Assembly: GCA_021325235.1 (NCBI GenBank)
Contig: JAJPHN010000032.1
Coordinates: 124,001-188,000, forward strand
From: Terriglobia bacterium
GTDB taxonomy: Bacteria; Acidobacteriota; Terriglobia; Bryobacterales; Bryobacteraceae
Reading direction: 5' to 3'
DNA length: 64,000 nucleotides
Shown here: one piece after another, positions 46,252 to 54,917 of the stretch
Numbering within the stretch: position 1 is the stretch's first letter
How the letters are laid out: every line of letters starts with the position of its first letter
Notes under the pieces: model-generated
Told to the model about the DNA's origin: nothing
Database searches by the model: none
What the model saw: only the letters and a program-made list of their open reading frames with translations
Position numbers and translations under genes: made by a program

Positions 46252-46995
46252 ATGCCGACTGTCGATCTTTCGTACAAAACTTTAGCGCCGGAAACTCTGC
46301 TCCAGCTCGAGCAGCTCGATGCTTGTTCGGTCTCAAACGCCATCGAACAATTTGCGGTTCGAAGCCGAAACGAAGGCTTCGTGAGCGGTGTTGCCCACTG
46401 CATGTTTCCGCGGCTCGGAAGTCGGGTTGGATATGCGGTCACGGCTCGTATGCGTTCTTCCTCGACGCCCATAGCCGGACGCTGCTATTACGATCGCGCG
46501 GACTGGTGGGCTTATGTCCAAACCATTCCCGCGCCACGCTTCATCGTCGTGCAGGATGTGGACGAACGGCCAGGATTCGGCGCCTTGTTCGGAGAAGTAC
46601 ACGCGAACATTTCCAAAGCTCTCGAGTGCAGCGCGTATCTCACGAACGGCTCCGTGCGCGACCTTCCCGGGATTGAAGCTGCTGGATTCCAGCTGTTCGC
46701 GGGCAGCATCGCCCTGTCTCACGCCTACGCTCATGTAATTGAGTACGGCTCCCAGGTGGAAATCGGAGGGCTGCGGATCGCACCGGGCGATCTGTTGCAC
46801 GGCGATCAGCACGGGGTCCAATCCATTCCAATTTCAATCGCGGACCAGATCCCGGCGAAAGTCAAGGAGATGCTGGCGACAGAGAACGAACTGATTGCGC
46901 TTTGCCGCTCTAAACATTTCTCCTTTGAGGAACTGACCAGGAAAATGAGGCACGTTTCGAGCAGGCTCGCAACGCCTGACAAGGATTCGAAATGA
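46252..46995 (+). CDS. RraA-family protein (possible HMG/CHA aldolase-like)
   Basis: A 247-residue protein of the RraA/DlpA fold. The signature FGEVHANISKALECSA then NGSVRDLPG fits the family pattern in which Arg and Asp of the R-D pair bind the metal or substrate; here the usual Asp before Gly is Asn. RraA proteins either bind RNase E or act as aldolases/decarboxylases on oxo-acids. The last four bases overlap the adaptor gene start (ATGA at 46992-46995), so it is translationally coupled to an RND operon, which is an unusual setting. Function is uncertain; a metabolic role linked to the exported compound is inference. Confidence 0.75.
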   Translation: MPTVDLSYKTLAPETLLQLEQLDACSVSNAIEQFAVRSRNEGFVSGVAHCMFPRLGSRVGYAVTARMRSSSTPIAGRCYYDRADWWAYVQTIPAPRFIVVQDVDERPGFGALFGEVHANISKALECSAYLTNGSVRDLPGIEAAGFQLFAGSIALSHAYAHVIEYGSQVEIGGLRIAPGDLLHGDQHGVQSIPISIADQIPAKVKEMLATENELIALCRSKHFSFEELTRKMRHVSSRLATPDKDSK

Positions 46996-48251
46996 AGCCG
47001 TTCCTCGATCACTTGAATTTCCAGCGGATCACCCGCATCGGCATAATTTGCGGAATCGTACTCGCCGCCGCCGGAATGATCTCCTGCCGCAAGGACGACC
47101 CCGCACCCGCAACCAGCAACACCGAAGCTACACAGCCAGCCGTCGCCGTAGTCAAGGTGAGCAGACGGCCGATGGCCCGCGATCTGACAATCTCGTCCGA
47201 ACTGGTTCCTTTCCAGGAAATCGACGTCTTCGCGAAAGAGTCCGGCTTTGTCAAACAACTCTACGTCGACTACGGGACTCATGTGAAAAAAGGACAACTT
47301 ATGGCGGTCCTGGAGATCCCCGAATTACAGGCTCTTTTGCAGGAAGATCAGGCATCCATCAAGAGTTACTCGGATCAGGTGTTAAACGCTCAGCATGAGT
47401 TGAACAGGATAGAAGCGCAGCACAAGGTTCTGCATCTCGAATACGAACGCCTCAACAGCGTTGCCGTGAGCAAGCCCGGCCTGGTCGCGCAACAGGAGGT
47501 CGACGATGCGCAGGGCAAGGATCTGGCCGCCGAAGCTCAGGTAGAGTCGGCAAAATCGCGGCTGCAGGTTGCTCAAAGCCAGCTGGCCATGGCGCAGGCG
47601 AAGCTGGCTCACGATCAGGCCCTGTACGCCTATTCAAAAATAACGGCTCCCTTCACCGGAGTCATTACGCAGCGCTACGCCAATCTCGGCACCCTGATGC
47701 AGGCCGGAACAAATTCGAGCACCCAGGCTATGCCGCTCGTGAAACTGGCGCAGCAGGATCTATTTCGCCTCACAATTCCCGTGCCCGAGTCCTATGTGCG
47801 CTACATAAAGGTTGGCGATCCGGTAAACGTGCGTGTGCCATCGCTCGACCGCGATTTCCCGGGAAACGTCGCGCGCTTTTCATACGACGTGAACGACTCG
47901 ACTCGCACCATGCACACCGAAGTCGATGTTCCCAATCCGGGCGGCGTGCTGATGCCCGGACTATACGCCGAAGCGACGCTAGCCCTCGATCGAAGAGGGG
48001 ACGCGCTTGCGTTACCTCTTCAGGCCATCAATCAGTCGAGCGACAAGGCCAGCATCTGGGTAGTAGACCGGGACGACAGGATTCATCCAAGGCTGGTACA
48101 GCTCGGCATTCAAACCGAAAACTATGCCGAGGTTCTATCGGGCGTGCGGGAAGGGGATCAGGTTGTCATCAGTGACCGAAGCGGCCTCCGCGATGGCGAA
48201 TCCGTTCACCCGAAAGTAGCCGAAGCGGCAGTTTACCAGGGTCAAAGCTAA
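46992..48251 (+). CDS. RND efflux periplasmic adaptor, probable lipoprotein
   Basis: A 419-residue adaptor. The N-terminal segment (about 15-31) ends at AAAGMISC, a lipobox-like end, so it may be lipid-anchored. Next come a lipoyl half (SGFVKQLYVDYGTHVKKGQLMAVL), an alpha-hairpin (about 105-190) and KITAPFTGVITQRYANLGTLM, then barrel and membrane-proximal parts (LRDGESV at the end). The hairpin is long enough to meet a TolC-type channel. It follows the RraA-like gene with a 4-bp overlap and precedes the pump by 15 bp. Confidence 0.9.
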   Translation: MKPFLDHLNFQRITRIGIICGIVLAAAGMISCRKDDPAPATSNTEATQPAVAVVKVSRRPMARDLTISSELVPFQEIDVFAKESGFVKQLYVDYGTHVKKGQLMAVLEIPELQALLQEDQASIKSYSDQVLNAQHELNRIEAQHKVLHLEYERLNSVAVSKPGLVAQQEVDDAQGKDLAAEAQVESAKSRLQVAQSQLAMAQAKLAHDQALYAYSKITAPFTGVITQRYANLGTLMQAGTNSSTQAMPLVKLAQQDLFRLTIPVPESYVRYIKVGDPVNVRVPSLDRDFPGNVARFSYDVNDSTRTMHTEVDVPNPGGVLMPGLYAEATLALDRRGDALALPLQAINQSSDKASIWVVDRDDRIHPRLVQLGIQTENYAEVLSGVREGDQVVISDRSGLRDGESVHPKVAEAAVYQGQS

Positions 48252-48266
48252 CTTCGCTTACAAGTA

Positions 48267-51200
48267 ATGTCCGGTTTTTCGATTCGTAACCCGCACTTCA
48301 TCGTTGTCATCTGCCTGGCGATTTCGATCATCGGCATCGTCAGCATTACGCGCATGCCCGTTGACCTGTTTCCGCAGATCAATCTGCCGGAAGTAGTTGT
48401 GGCGACGTTCTTCACCGGCATGCCGCCCGAAGATATCGAAACAGATATCACCAATCCGCTCGAGCGCTTCTTCACTCTCGCCGCCGGTATCGATCATATG
48501 GAATCGCGCTCGATGCTGGGCGTCAGCCTGATCAAGGTATATTTCCAGCCCGGCACGAGTGCGGATACCGACGTCACCGAGCTCTCGAATCTCGCCTTGG
48601 CCGATCTCAAACGGCTGCCGCCCGGAACCTTACCTCCTGTAGTTCTTAAGTTCGATGCTTCAAGCCAGCCCGTCTGCTTAGTAACAGTCAAAGGGAAAGG
48701 ACTGACCGAGACGCAGTTGCACGATTACGCGCAGTTCACCATTCGTAACCAGATCGCCGTCGTCAAAGGTGCGGAGATTCCGCCGCCCTTCGGAGGTAAG
48801 TATCGCCAGATCATGGTTTACGTTGATCCGTACAAGCTCGCTTCGCGGCAACTCAGTCCGATGGATGTCGTGCGCGCTGTGAATCAATCCAATCTTATTC
48901 TCCCGGCGGGCGACGTCAAGATGGGGCCGTTTGATTACTACGTGTATTCGAACAGTCTCGTCAACAACATGAAAGAGATGAACGACATTCCGCTGAAGAC
49001 GGTTGGTAACTCGTGGGTGTCGGTCAAAGATGTGGGCAAGGCCGAGGACGCCAGCCAGATTCAATACAACATCGTGCGGGTGGACGGGCAACGCTCGGCC
49101 TACATCCCGATCATGAAGCAGGGCGGCGATACCAACACCATCCAGGTCGTCAGCGCGGTTCGTAACCTGACCCAGCACCTCTACGACCTACCGAAACAGA
49201 TGAAGACCGATCTGCTCTTCGATCAGTCTGTATTTGTCAAAGAAGCGATCACGACCGTTCTGCACGAAGGACTGATCGGGCTGGCGCTCACGAGCCTCAT
49301 GATTCTGCTGTTTTTGGGAAGCATGCGTGCGACCTCGGCGGTACTGCTTTCGATTCCGCTGTCCGCGCTGGCTACCTTCGTCATCCTTTACATCGGCGGA
49401 AGCACGATCAACACCATGGTTCTCGCCGGCATGGCGCTGGCCTTCTCCCGGGTAATCGACAACTCCGTCATATCGCTCGAAAATATCTATCGCCACTTAG
49501 AGATGGGAGAAGCGCCGCGAATCGCCGCTCAGTTGGGTGGTGTGGAAGTAACTCTGGCCGTGCTGGCAGCTACCTTGGTTGACGTCGTCGATTTCTTTCC
49601 CGTCACATTCCTCTATTCCGTCAGCCGTTTTCTCTTCACCGCGCTGGCGCTCGCCTTCTGTATCTCGCTGCTCATTTCCTTCGTAGTGGCCATGACTGTT
49701 ATTCCGTTGTTCTGCTCGCGATTTCTCAAGACCGTTCCCGGCCATGAACACGCGGCAGAGCAGAAGAGTATCTCCCGCTGGGGACGGTTTACAGAGGCAT
49801 TCAATCGCGCCTTCAACCGTTTGCTCGATCTATATGAACGAATGGTGCGAGCAGCACTGCACCGGCCCGGCTGGACGGTGGCGGCGCTGAGCTGTGTCTT
49901 TGTCCTAAGTATCGGACTCTATCCCTTCCTGGGAGTAGCATTCTTTCCAAGAACCGATGCCGGACAATTCACCATCAACCTGAAGGCGCCCACCGGCTCT
50001 CGTATCGAACTTACAGAAAAGTACGTCAGCAAAGTAGAAGATCTGATTCGTCACGTCGTGACACCGTCGGATTTCAAGATGACGGTCTCTAACATCGGTG
50101 TGGTCGATGACTTCTCCTCGCTCTACACGAGTAACTCGGGAGCATACACCGCGACCGTGCAGGCAGCTCTGCAGAAGGACCACAAGACTAGCAGTTTCGC
50201 TTACATGGATCGCGTGCGCGAAGCGATCGCCGAACGGTTTCCCGAAATACGCACCTTCTTCCAGAGCGGCTCCATGGTCGACGCCACGCTCAACATGGGC
50301 ATGCCGGCTCCTATTGATGTTCAGGTAACAGGTAAAGATCTGGACCAGGACTACCGGTTCGCACAGGCGCTGGCCCGCCGCATCCGCCAGCTCCATGGTG
50401 TCGATGCGGTCTATATTCCGCAGGACATGAATTACCCGGCGCTGCGAATGGACATCGATCGGGTTCACGCCGGCGAGTTAGGACTAACCCAGAAGGACGT
50501 CGTCGACAACGTGATTACTGCGCTTAACTCAAACTATATGATCGCGCCGAATTACTGGGTGGATTACAAGACCGGTAACGACTACTATCTGACGGTCCAA
50601 TACTTCGAGCACGGCGCGCCGGCCATTCATAATGCGGTTGACCTGCGCAACATTCCTCTGCGCGTACCGAATCTCTCCCATCCCACCACGCTCGCTTCTG
50701 TTGTTCACCTGGAGCACTTACTAACCCCGACCGAGATCGACCACTATCAGATTCAACGCGCAGTAGATCTGTATGTTACTCCGCGCGGCGAGGACCTCGG
50801 CAAACTTTCTGGCCAGATTGAACAGCTGATTACCGACATGAAGCCGCCCTCCGAAATGCGTACGGCGCTGCGCGGCATGGTACAGAACATGCGTCATTCC
50901 TTCTCCAGTTTTGGCTTCGGGTTCATCCTGTCGTTCATTCTGCTGTATCTCATCCTGATTGCTCAATTTCGCTCGTTTATCGATCCCTTCCTCATCATGC
51001 TTGCCATACCCATGGGATTCGTGGGCGTGTTTCTGATTCTCCTCATGACGGGAACCACATTGAACGTGATGTCCCTGATGGGCGTCCTCATGCTGATCGG
51101 AATCGCCGATTCGAATAGCATTCTGATCGTCGATTTTGCGCACCGCCTCGAGGAGCAGGGCCTCTCGGTGAAAGACGCGGTGATCACCGCCTGTCGAGTT

Positions 51201-51431
51201 CGGCTGCGGCCCATTCTTATGACTTCGCTGGCAACCATCATCGGGATGATCCCCATGGCGCTCAAACTCGGAACCGGCTCGGAACAGTATGCACCAATGG
51301 CGCGCGCGATCATCGGCGGTCTGACGTCGTCCGTCATTCTGACCGTGTTTATCGTTCCCGCGGCGTACCTTCTGGTGTACGGCAAGAAGGATCGTAACCG
51401 CTCTGCTCAAAACGCACCTGCTCATGTGTAA
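48267..51431 (+). CDS. RND efflux pump inner-membrane subunit, altered TM4 relay
   Basis: A 1054-residue RND permease with the usual twelve helices and two large periplasmic loops. It begins at ATG 48267. The TM4 segment reads MALAFSRVIDNSVISLENI, so the second Asp of the usual D-D pair is Asn. TM10 reads LIGIADSNSILIVDFA, without the Lys found in AcrB. Both features occur in a pump that otherwise looks intact (no frameshift, normal length). It shares its operon with the RraA-like protein, the adaptor and the TolC factor. The substrate is unknown. Confidence 0.9.
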   Translation: MSGFSIRNPHFIVVICLAISIIGIVSITRMPVDLFPQINLPEVVVATFFTGMPPEDIETDITNPLERFFTLAAGIDHMESRSMLGVSLIKVYFQPGTSADTDVTELSNLALADLKRLPPGTLPPVVLKFDASSQPVCLVTVKGKGLTETQLHDYAQFTIRNQIAVVKGAEIPPPFGGKYRQIMVYVDPYKLASRQLSPMDVVRAVNQSNLILPAGDVKMGPFDYYVYSNSLVNNMKEMNDIPLKTVGNSWVSVKDVGKAEDASQIQYNIVRVDGQRSAYIPIMKQGGDTNTIQVVSAVRNLTQHLYDLPKQMKTDLLFDQSVFVKEAITTVLHEGLIGLALTSLMILLFLGSMRATSAVLLSIPLSALATFVILYIGGSTINTMVLAGMALAFSRVIDNSVISLENIYRHLEMGEAPRIAAQLGGVEVTLAVLAATLVDVVDFFPVTFLYSVSRFLFTALALAFCISLLISFVVAMTVIPLFCSRFLKTVPGHEHAAEQKSISRWGRFTEAFNRAFNRLLDLYERMVRAALHRPGWTVAALSCVFVLSIGLYPFLGVAFFPRTDAGQFTINLKAPTGSRIELTEKYVSKVEDLIRHVVTPSDFKMTVSNIGVVDDFSSLYTSNSGAYTATVQAALQKDHKTSSFAYMDRVREAIAERFPEIRTFFQSGSMVDATLNMGMPAPIDVQVTGKDLDQDYRFAQALARRIRQLHGVDAVYIPQDMNYPALRMDIDRVHAGELGLTQKDVVDNVITALNSNYMIAPNYWVDYKTGNDYYLTVQYFEHGAPAIHNAVDLRNIPLRVPNLSHPTTLASVVHLEHLLTPTEIDHYQIQRAVDLYVTPRGEDLGKLSGQIEQLITDMKPPSEMRTALRGMVQNMRHSFSSFGFGFILSFILLYLILIAQFRSFIDPFLIMLAIPMGFVGVFLILLMTGTTLNVMSLMGVLMLIGIADSNSILIVDFAHRLEEQGLSVKDAVITACRVRLRPILMTSLATIIGMIPMALKLGTGSEQYAPMARAIIGGLTSSVILTVFIVPAAYLLVYGKKDRNRSAQNAPAHV

Positions 51432-52740
51432 GCGCTGGACCCGCAACCGTATCTTCTCCGCGTCCTTGCTCGCGGCCGCCTGTGCTGCGCCGATGTTTCC
51501 GCAGTCGCCGCCCGAGCTAAGTCTCAGCCAGGCACGCTCGCTTGCGTTACAGAATCATCCACAGGTTCTGGCGTCGCAAGCCGACTATCGCCGCCAGGAT
51601 GAACTCACCCGCGAAGCCCGGTCAGCCTACTATCCGAGCGTAAATGCCGACATTACAGCCGCACAGGCAAATGTCAACAGCCGTCTTGGCGCTGGCGTGA
51701 TCAACGATCCGCGGCTGTTCAATCACTTTGGCACAGGGCTGACCTTATCGCAGCTGATTACCGATTCCGGCCGGACGCAAAATCTCGTCGCAAATGCGCG
51801 GCTCGGCGCCGAAGCCGGACGCGAAGATTATCGCGCTACGCAGTACAACGTCATCCTGGGCGTCGACGACGCTTATTACGAAGTTCTGCTCTCGCAGCAG
51901 CTCGTAAAGCTGGCGCAGCAAACCGTGGCGGCGCGGCAAACTGTTCTCGACCAGGTTTCGGAGCTTGCGCGCAATAAGCTTCGCTCGAATGTCGATCTGA
52001 GCTTTGCGAACGTCAATCTGGCCGATGCAAAACTCATGCTGCTGCGCGCGCGCGACCGCCTGCAAGCCGGGTACGCGGCGCTGGCCCAGGCGCTCGGCAC
52101 TCAGCAATATGTCGAGTATCATCTGACCGATCAACCCTTGCCCGGCGAAGTATCCGCGGATGTCGATGCGCTGATTGCTCAGGCTTTTCAGAACCGGCCC
52201 GAGCTCGCCGGTCTTCGCCTGCAGGTCGAAGCCGACCAGAAATTTGTTTATGCCGAGCGCGATCTGAAGCGCCCGACCGTGAGTCTGAGTGCGGTAGGCG
52301 GCGCACTGCCCTACATAAATCCGGGAACCGCCAATCCCGATATTCCCACCGGATATGAAGCCGCCGCTGTGAATGTCAACATCCCGGTCTTTAATGGACA
52401 CCTGTTCGCTGCCCGGCGCCAGGCAGCGGAGTACCAGTTGCAGGCAAGCCAACAGCGCGTTCGCAATCTGCAGGACCAAATCGCCCGAGACGTGCGTGCA
52501 TCCTGGGCACGCGCCCGAACCGCCTTCGAAGCGATCGCAGCCACCGAGCAGTTGCTAACCCAGGCCAACATGGCACTCGATCTGGCCCAGGGCCGGTACA
52601 ACCTCGGACTTGCCTCCATCGTCGAACTGAGCCAGGCACAGCTTGCACAGACCTCGGCGCAGGTGCAGAACCTCAACGCGAAGTACGAGTATCAGGAAGC
52701 CTACTCGGCCCTGCAGTACACCATCGGCCAGCTGCGCTAA
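51424..52740 (+). CDS. TolC-family outer-membrane efflux protein
   Basis: A 438-residue channel protein. It overlaps the pump by 8 bp (ATG at 51424 inside the pump's last codons). A signal segment (about 8-27, FSASLLAAACAAPMFPQ) is followed by LSLSQARSLALQNHPQVLASQ, the start of the first OEP repeat. The second repeat (about 225-437) contains NRPELAGLRLQVEADQKFVYAERD and LTQANMALDLAQGRYNLGLAS. There is no lipobox, unlike the NodT-type factor of the first pump. Its stop overlaps that of the convergent TetR gene by 4 bp. Confidence 0.9.
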   Translation: MCKRWTRNRIFSASLLAAACAAPMFPQSPPELSLSQARSLALQNHPQVLASQADYRRQDELTREARSAYYPSVNADITAAQANVNSRLGAGVINDPRLFNHFGTGLTLSQLITDSGRTQNLVANARLGAEAGREDYRATQYNVILGVDDAYYEVLLSQQLVKLAQQTVAARQTVLDQVSELARNKLRSNVDLSFANVNLADAKLMLLRARDRLQAGYAALAQALGTQQYVEYHLTDQPLPGEVSADVDALIAQAFQNRPELAGLRLQVEADQKFVYAERDLKRPTVSLSAVGGALPYINPGTANPDIPTGYEAAAVNVNIPVFNGHLFAARRQAAEYQLQASQQRVRNLQDQIARDVRASWARARTAFEAIAATEQLLTQANMALDLAQGRYNLGLASIVELSQAQLAQTSAQVQNLNAKYEYQEAYSALQYTIGQLR

Positions 52741-53411
52741 CGGCCTTTTGAGCGCCGTGGATTGCGGACTGGTTTCGACGGTTGGAACAGCTGGTCGAAA
52801 TGAGCGCGCAGCATGGCCTCGCCATCCAGCGGCTCGAAACGGTTGAACAACTCCGTCCAAAGCAGTGTCACCACCAAAGGCGCCGCCATCAGGTGTGGAA
52901 ACTGCAGTACGGCGCGATTCGCTAATTCGCCCCGGCGCAACGCACGCTCGCCGAGACGGCGGAAAACATCCATACCTGGCTGAATCACGCTTCGGAAATA
53001 CGTTTCAGCAAGTTTCGGAAACCGGCCGGCCTCGCCCACCAGCAGCCTGACCACCGCTGCCCGGCGCTCCAGTCCGGGACTCGCGACAAACGGCAGAACG
53101 GCCCGCTCAAGAAAATCCCGCACGGATTCGTCAGCCCCGATCGTGCCTGCAGCCGCTTCGATAACGGGCGAAATCTCCTGCTGGATGATCGCCTGAAACA
53201 GCGATTGTTTGTTCCGGAAGTATAAATAGAGCGTCCCTTTAGCCACGCGGGCGCGCACGGCAATATCGTCCATTCGTGCAGCAGCGAAGCCCTTACGCCT
53301 GAATTCTTCAAAAGCCGCATTCACGATCAGCTGTCTGCGTTTGTCGGTGGAACGTCCGGCAACTTTTGTCGGTCGAGTCGGGCGTGGGACGGAAGCTGTG
53401 CTGCTGCGCAT
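52737..53411 (-). CDS. TetR-family regulator of the FAD monooxygenase gene
   Basis: A 224-residue regulator with an unusually long basic N-terminal arm (about 1-24) before the helix-turn-helix (about 25-70; LIVNAAFEEFRRKGFAAARMD, then VRARVAKGTLYLYFRNKQSLF). The C-terminal domain (about 85-205) is of the TetR_C type. The gene is divergent from the monooxygenase, and a 20-bp operator lies between them. A -10-like element (TATCAT on the minus strand, 53420-53425) sits so close to the ATG that the true start may be internal. It does not share a promoter with the efflux operon it converges on. Confidence 0.87.
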   Translation of the reverse strand: MRSSTASVPRPTRPTKVAGRSTDKRRQLIVNAAFEEFRRKGFAAARMDDIAVRARVAKGTLYLYFRNKQSLFQAIIQQEISPVIEAAAGTIGADESVRDFLERAVLPFVASPGLERRAAVVRLLVGEAGRFPKLAETYFRSVIQPGMDVFRRLGERALRRGELANRAVLQFPHLMAAPLVVTLLWTELFNRFEPLDGEAMLRAHFDQLFQPSKPVRNPRRSKGR

Positions 53412-53446
53412 ACGATTTCATGATAGGATGCAAGTGATTCAGTGAA

Positions 53447-53466
53447 AACTGACTGGTCAGTCAGTT
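53447..53466. promoter_or_regulatory. TetR operator palindrome between tetR and monooxygenase
   Basis: The arms AACTGACTG (53447-53455) and CAGTCAGTT (53458-53466) are perfect reverse complements with a 2-bp spacer. TGACTGGTCAGTCA within it is a common TetR-family operator form. It lies 16 bp before the monooxygenase ATG (53482) and 36 bp from tetR, close to the predicted promoters of both. Confidence 0.75.
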
Positions 53467-53481
53467 CGGGAGGATCCAATC

Positions 53482-54804
53482 ATGTCCGTTGAAGCCGTTC
53501 ATACGCAATGCTGTGTCGTGGGAGGTGGGCCGGCCGGCGTCATGCTCGGATATCTGCTCGCGCGCTCCGGCGTTCAGGTAACAATTCTCGAGAAGCATAA
53601 GGATTTCTTCCGCGATTTCCGCGGCGACACCGTTCATCCCTCTACCCTCGAACTCCTTCGGGAGCTTGGCCTTCTTGACGCCTTCCTGCAAGTTCCGCAT
53701 CAGAAAGTAACCTCCGTCGCTGTGAATCTCGCCGGCGAATCCTACGAAATGGCTGATTTCCAGGACTTGCACACATATTGCCGCTTCGCGCTGCTGATAC
53801 CGCAGTGGGATTTTCTGAATTTCTTGACGGAGCAGGGAAGAGCGTTCCCGGGATTCGATCTGCGCATGGAGCATACAGCGGAAGCGCTGATCGAAAGTAA
53901 CGGCCGCGTGACCGGTGTCCGGAGCAAAACTCCTCAGGGTGAAACCGAAATCCGCGCCGATCTGGTTATTGCCTGCGATGGACGCCATTCCCTCATCCGC
54001 CGCTGCGCACAACTCGCCGTCAAAGAATTCGGTGTTCCCATCGACGTACTGTGGTTTCGGCTGCCACGGGAGCGGGACACGCCCGAGCAGGTTCTCGGCT
54101 ACGTAAATTACGGCAAGCTCCTCGTATTGATCAACCGCAACACGTACTATCAGGCGGGCTTCATCATTCGTAAGGGCTCCTTCGACGCCATCAAAGAGCG
54201 CGGACTCGACGCCTTGCGTCAGGCTCTGGTTCAGATTGCACCCTTTCTCAGAGATAGCGTGGACGAACTGCAGGATTGGGAGCAGGTGAAGCTTCTGTCG
54301 GTGCAGTTGAACCGGCTGGAACGCTGGTACCGGCCCGGCTTACTGTGCATCGGCGATGCCGCTCATGCCATGTCGCCGGTTTTCGGAGTCGGAATCAATC
54401 TGGCGATTCAGGACGCTGTCGCAGCCGCCAACATACTCGCCCGCGCCTTACGTTCGGGTGAGTCTACGGACCGTCTGCTGCCGCTTGTGCAGCGCGATCG
54501 CGAACTCCGCACCCGCCTTACCCAGCGGCTGCAAGCCCTGGCACATCGCAACTTCAAATACATCTTCCGTCCGGGACCGCTGCACGTTTCGCCTCTGGTG
54601 AAAATCATTCTGCGGACGCGCGTACTCCAGCCGGTCCTGTTGCGCGTGGTCGGAGCCGGAATCGTGCCGGAGCGCATCGCGATCCCGGGTGTCAGAACGC
54701 GTCCCGCCCATCTTCTCGCGCGCAGGGTCGGTGCACTTGCCGGCGCAACGATCGCCCTCGGCTTCGCGTATTTTCTGCTGGCGCGCCGCCGTCGACCTGC
54801 TTAG
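53482..54804 (+). CDS. FAD-dependent aromatic-hydroxylase-like monooxygenase
   Basis: A 440-residue group A flavoprotein of the p-hydroxybenzoate hydroxylase fold. The FAD dinucleotide motif is VVGGGPAGVMLGYLLARSG (about 13-31). The second site motif lies in VIACDGRHSLIRR, and the FAD ribityl motif in CIGDAAHAMSPVFGVGINLA (about 290-309). A GGGAGGATCC ribosome site lies 6 bp before the ATG. The C-terminus has one hydrophobic segment (GALAGATIALGFAYFLLARR), a possible membrane anchor. A TetR repressor and its operator are directly upstream, so the enzyme is probably induced by a hydrophobic substrate, for example a xenobiotic or phenol. The substrate is not known. Confidence 0.87.
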   Translation: MSVEAVHTQCCVVGGGPAGVMLGYLLARSGVQVTILEKHKDFFRDFRGDTVHPSTLELLRELGLLDAFLQVPHQKVTSVAVNLAGESYEMADFQDLHTYCRFALLIPQWDFLNFLTEQGRAFPGFDLRMEHTAEALIESNGRVTGVRSKTPQGETEIRADLVIACDGRHSLIRRCAQLAVKEFGVPIDVLWFRLPRERDTPEQVLGYVNYGKLLVLINRNTYYQAGFIIRKGSFDAIKERGLDALRQALVQIAPFLRDSVDELQDWEQVKLLSVQLNRLERWYRPGLLCIGDAAHAMSPVFGVGINLAIQDAVAAANILARALRSGESTDRLLPLVQRDRELRTRLTQRLQALAHRNFKYIFRPGPLHVSPLVKIILRTRVLQPVLLRVVGAGIVPERIAIPGVRTRPAHLLARRVGALAGATIALGFAYFLLARRRRPA

Positions 54805-54917
54805 AGTCCCAAGCATCGAGATGAATCGCCCGTTTTCGCAACCACTTATATTGGTAATGGCCCGGTAACCGCCGCAGGCCGGCACTCAAGCGAAAACGCG
54901 TCAGGCAGATTACCCTC

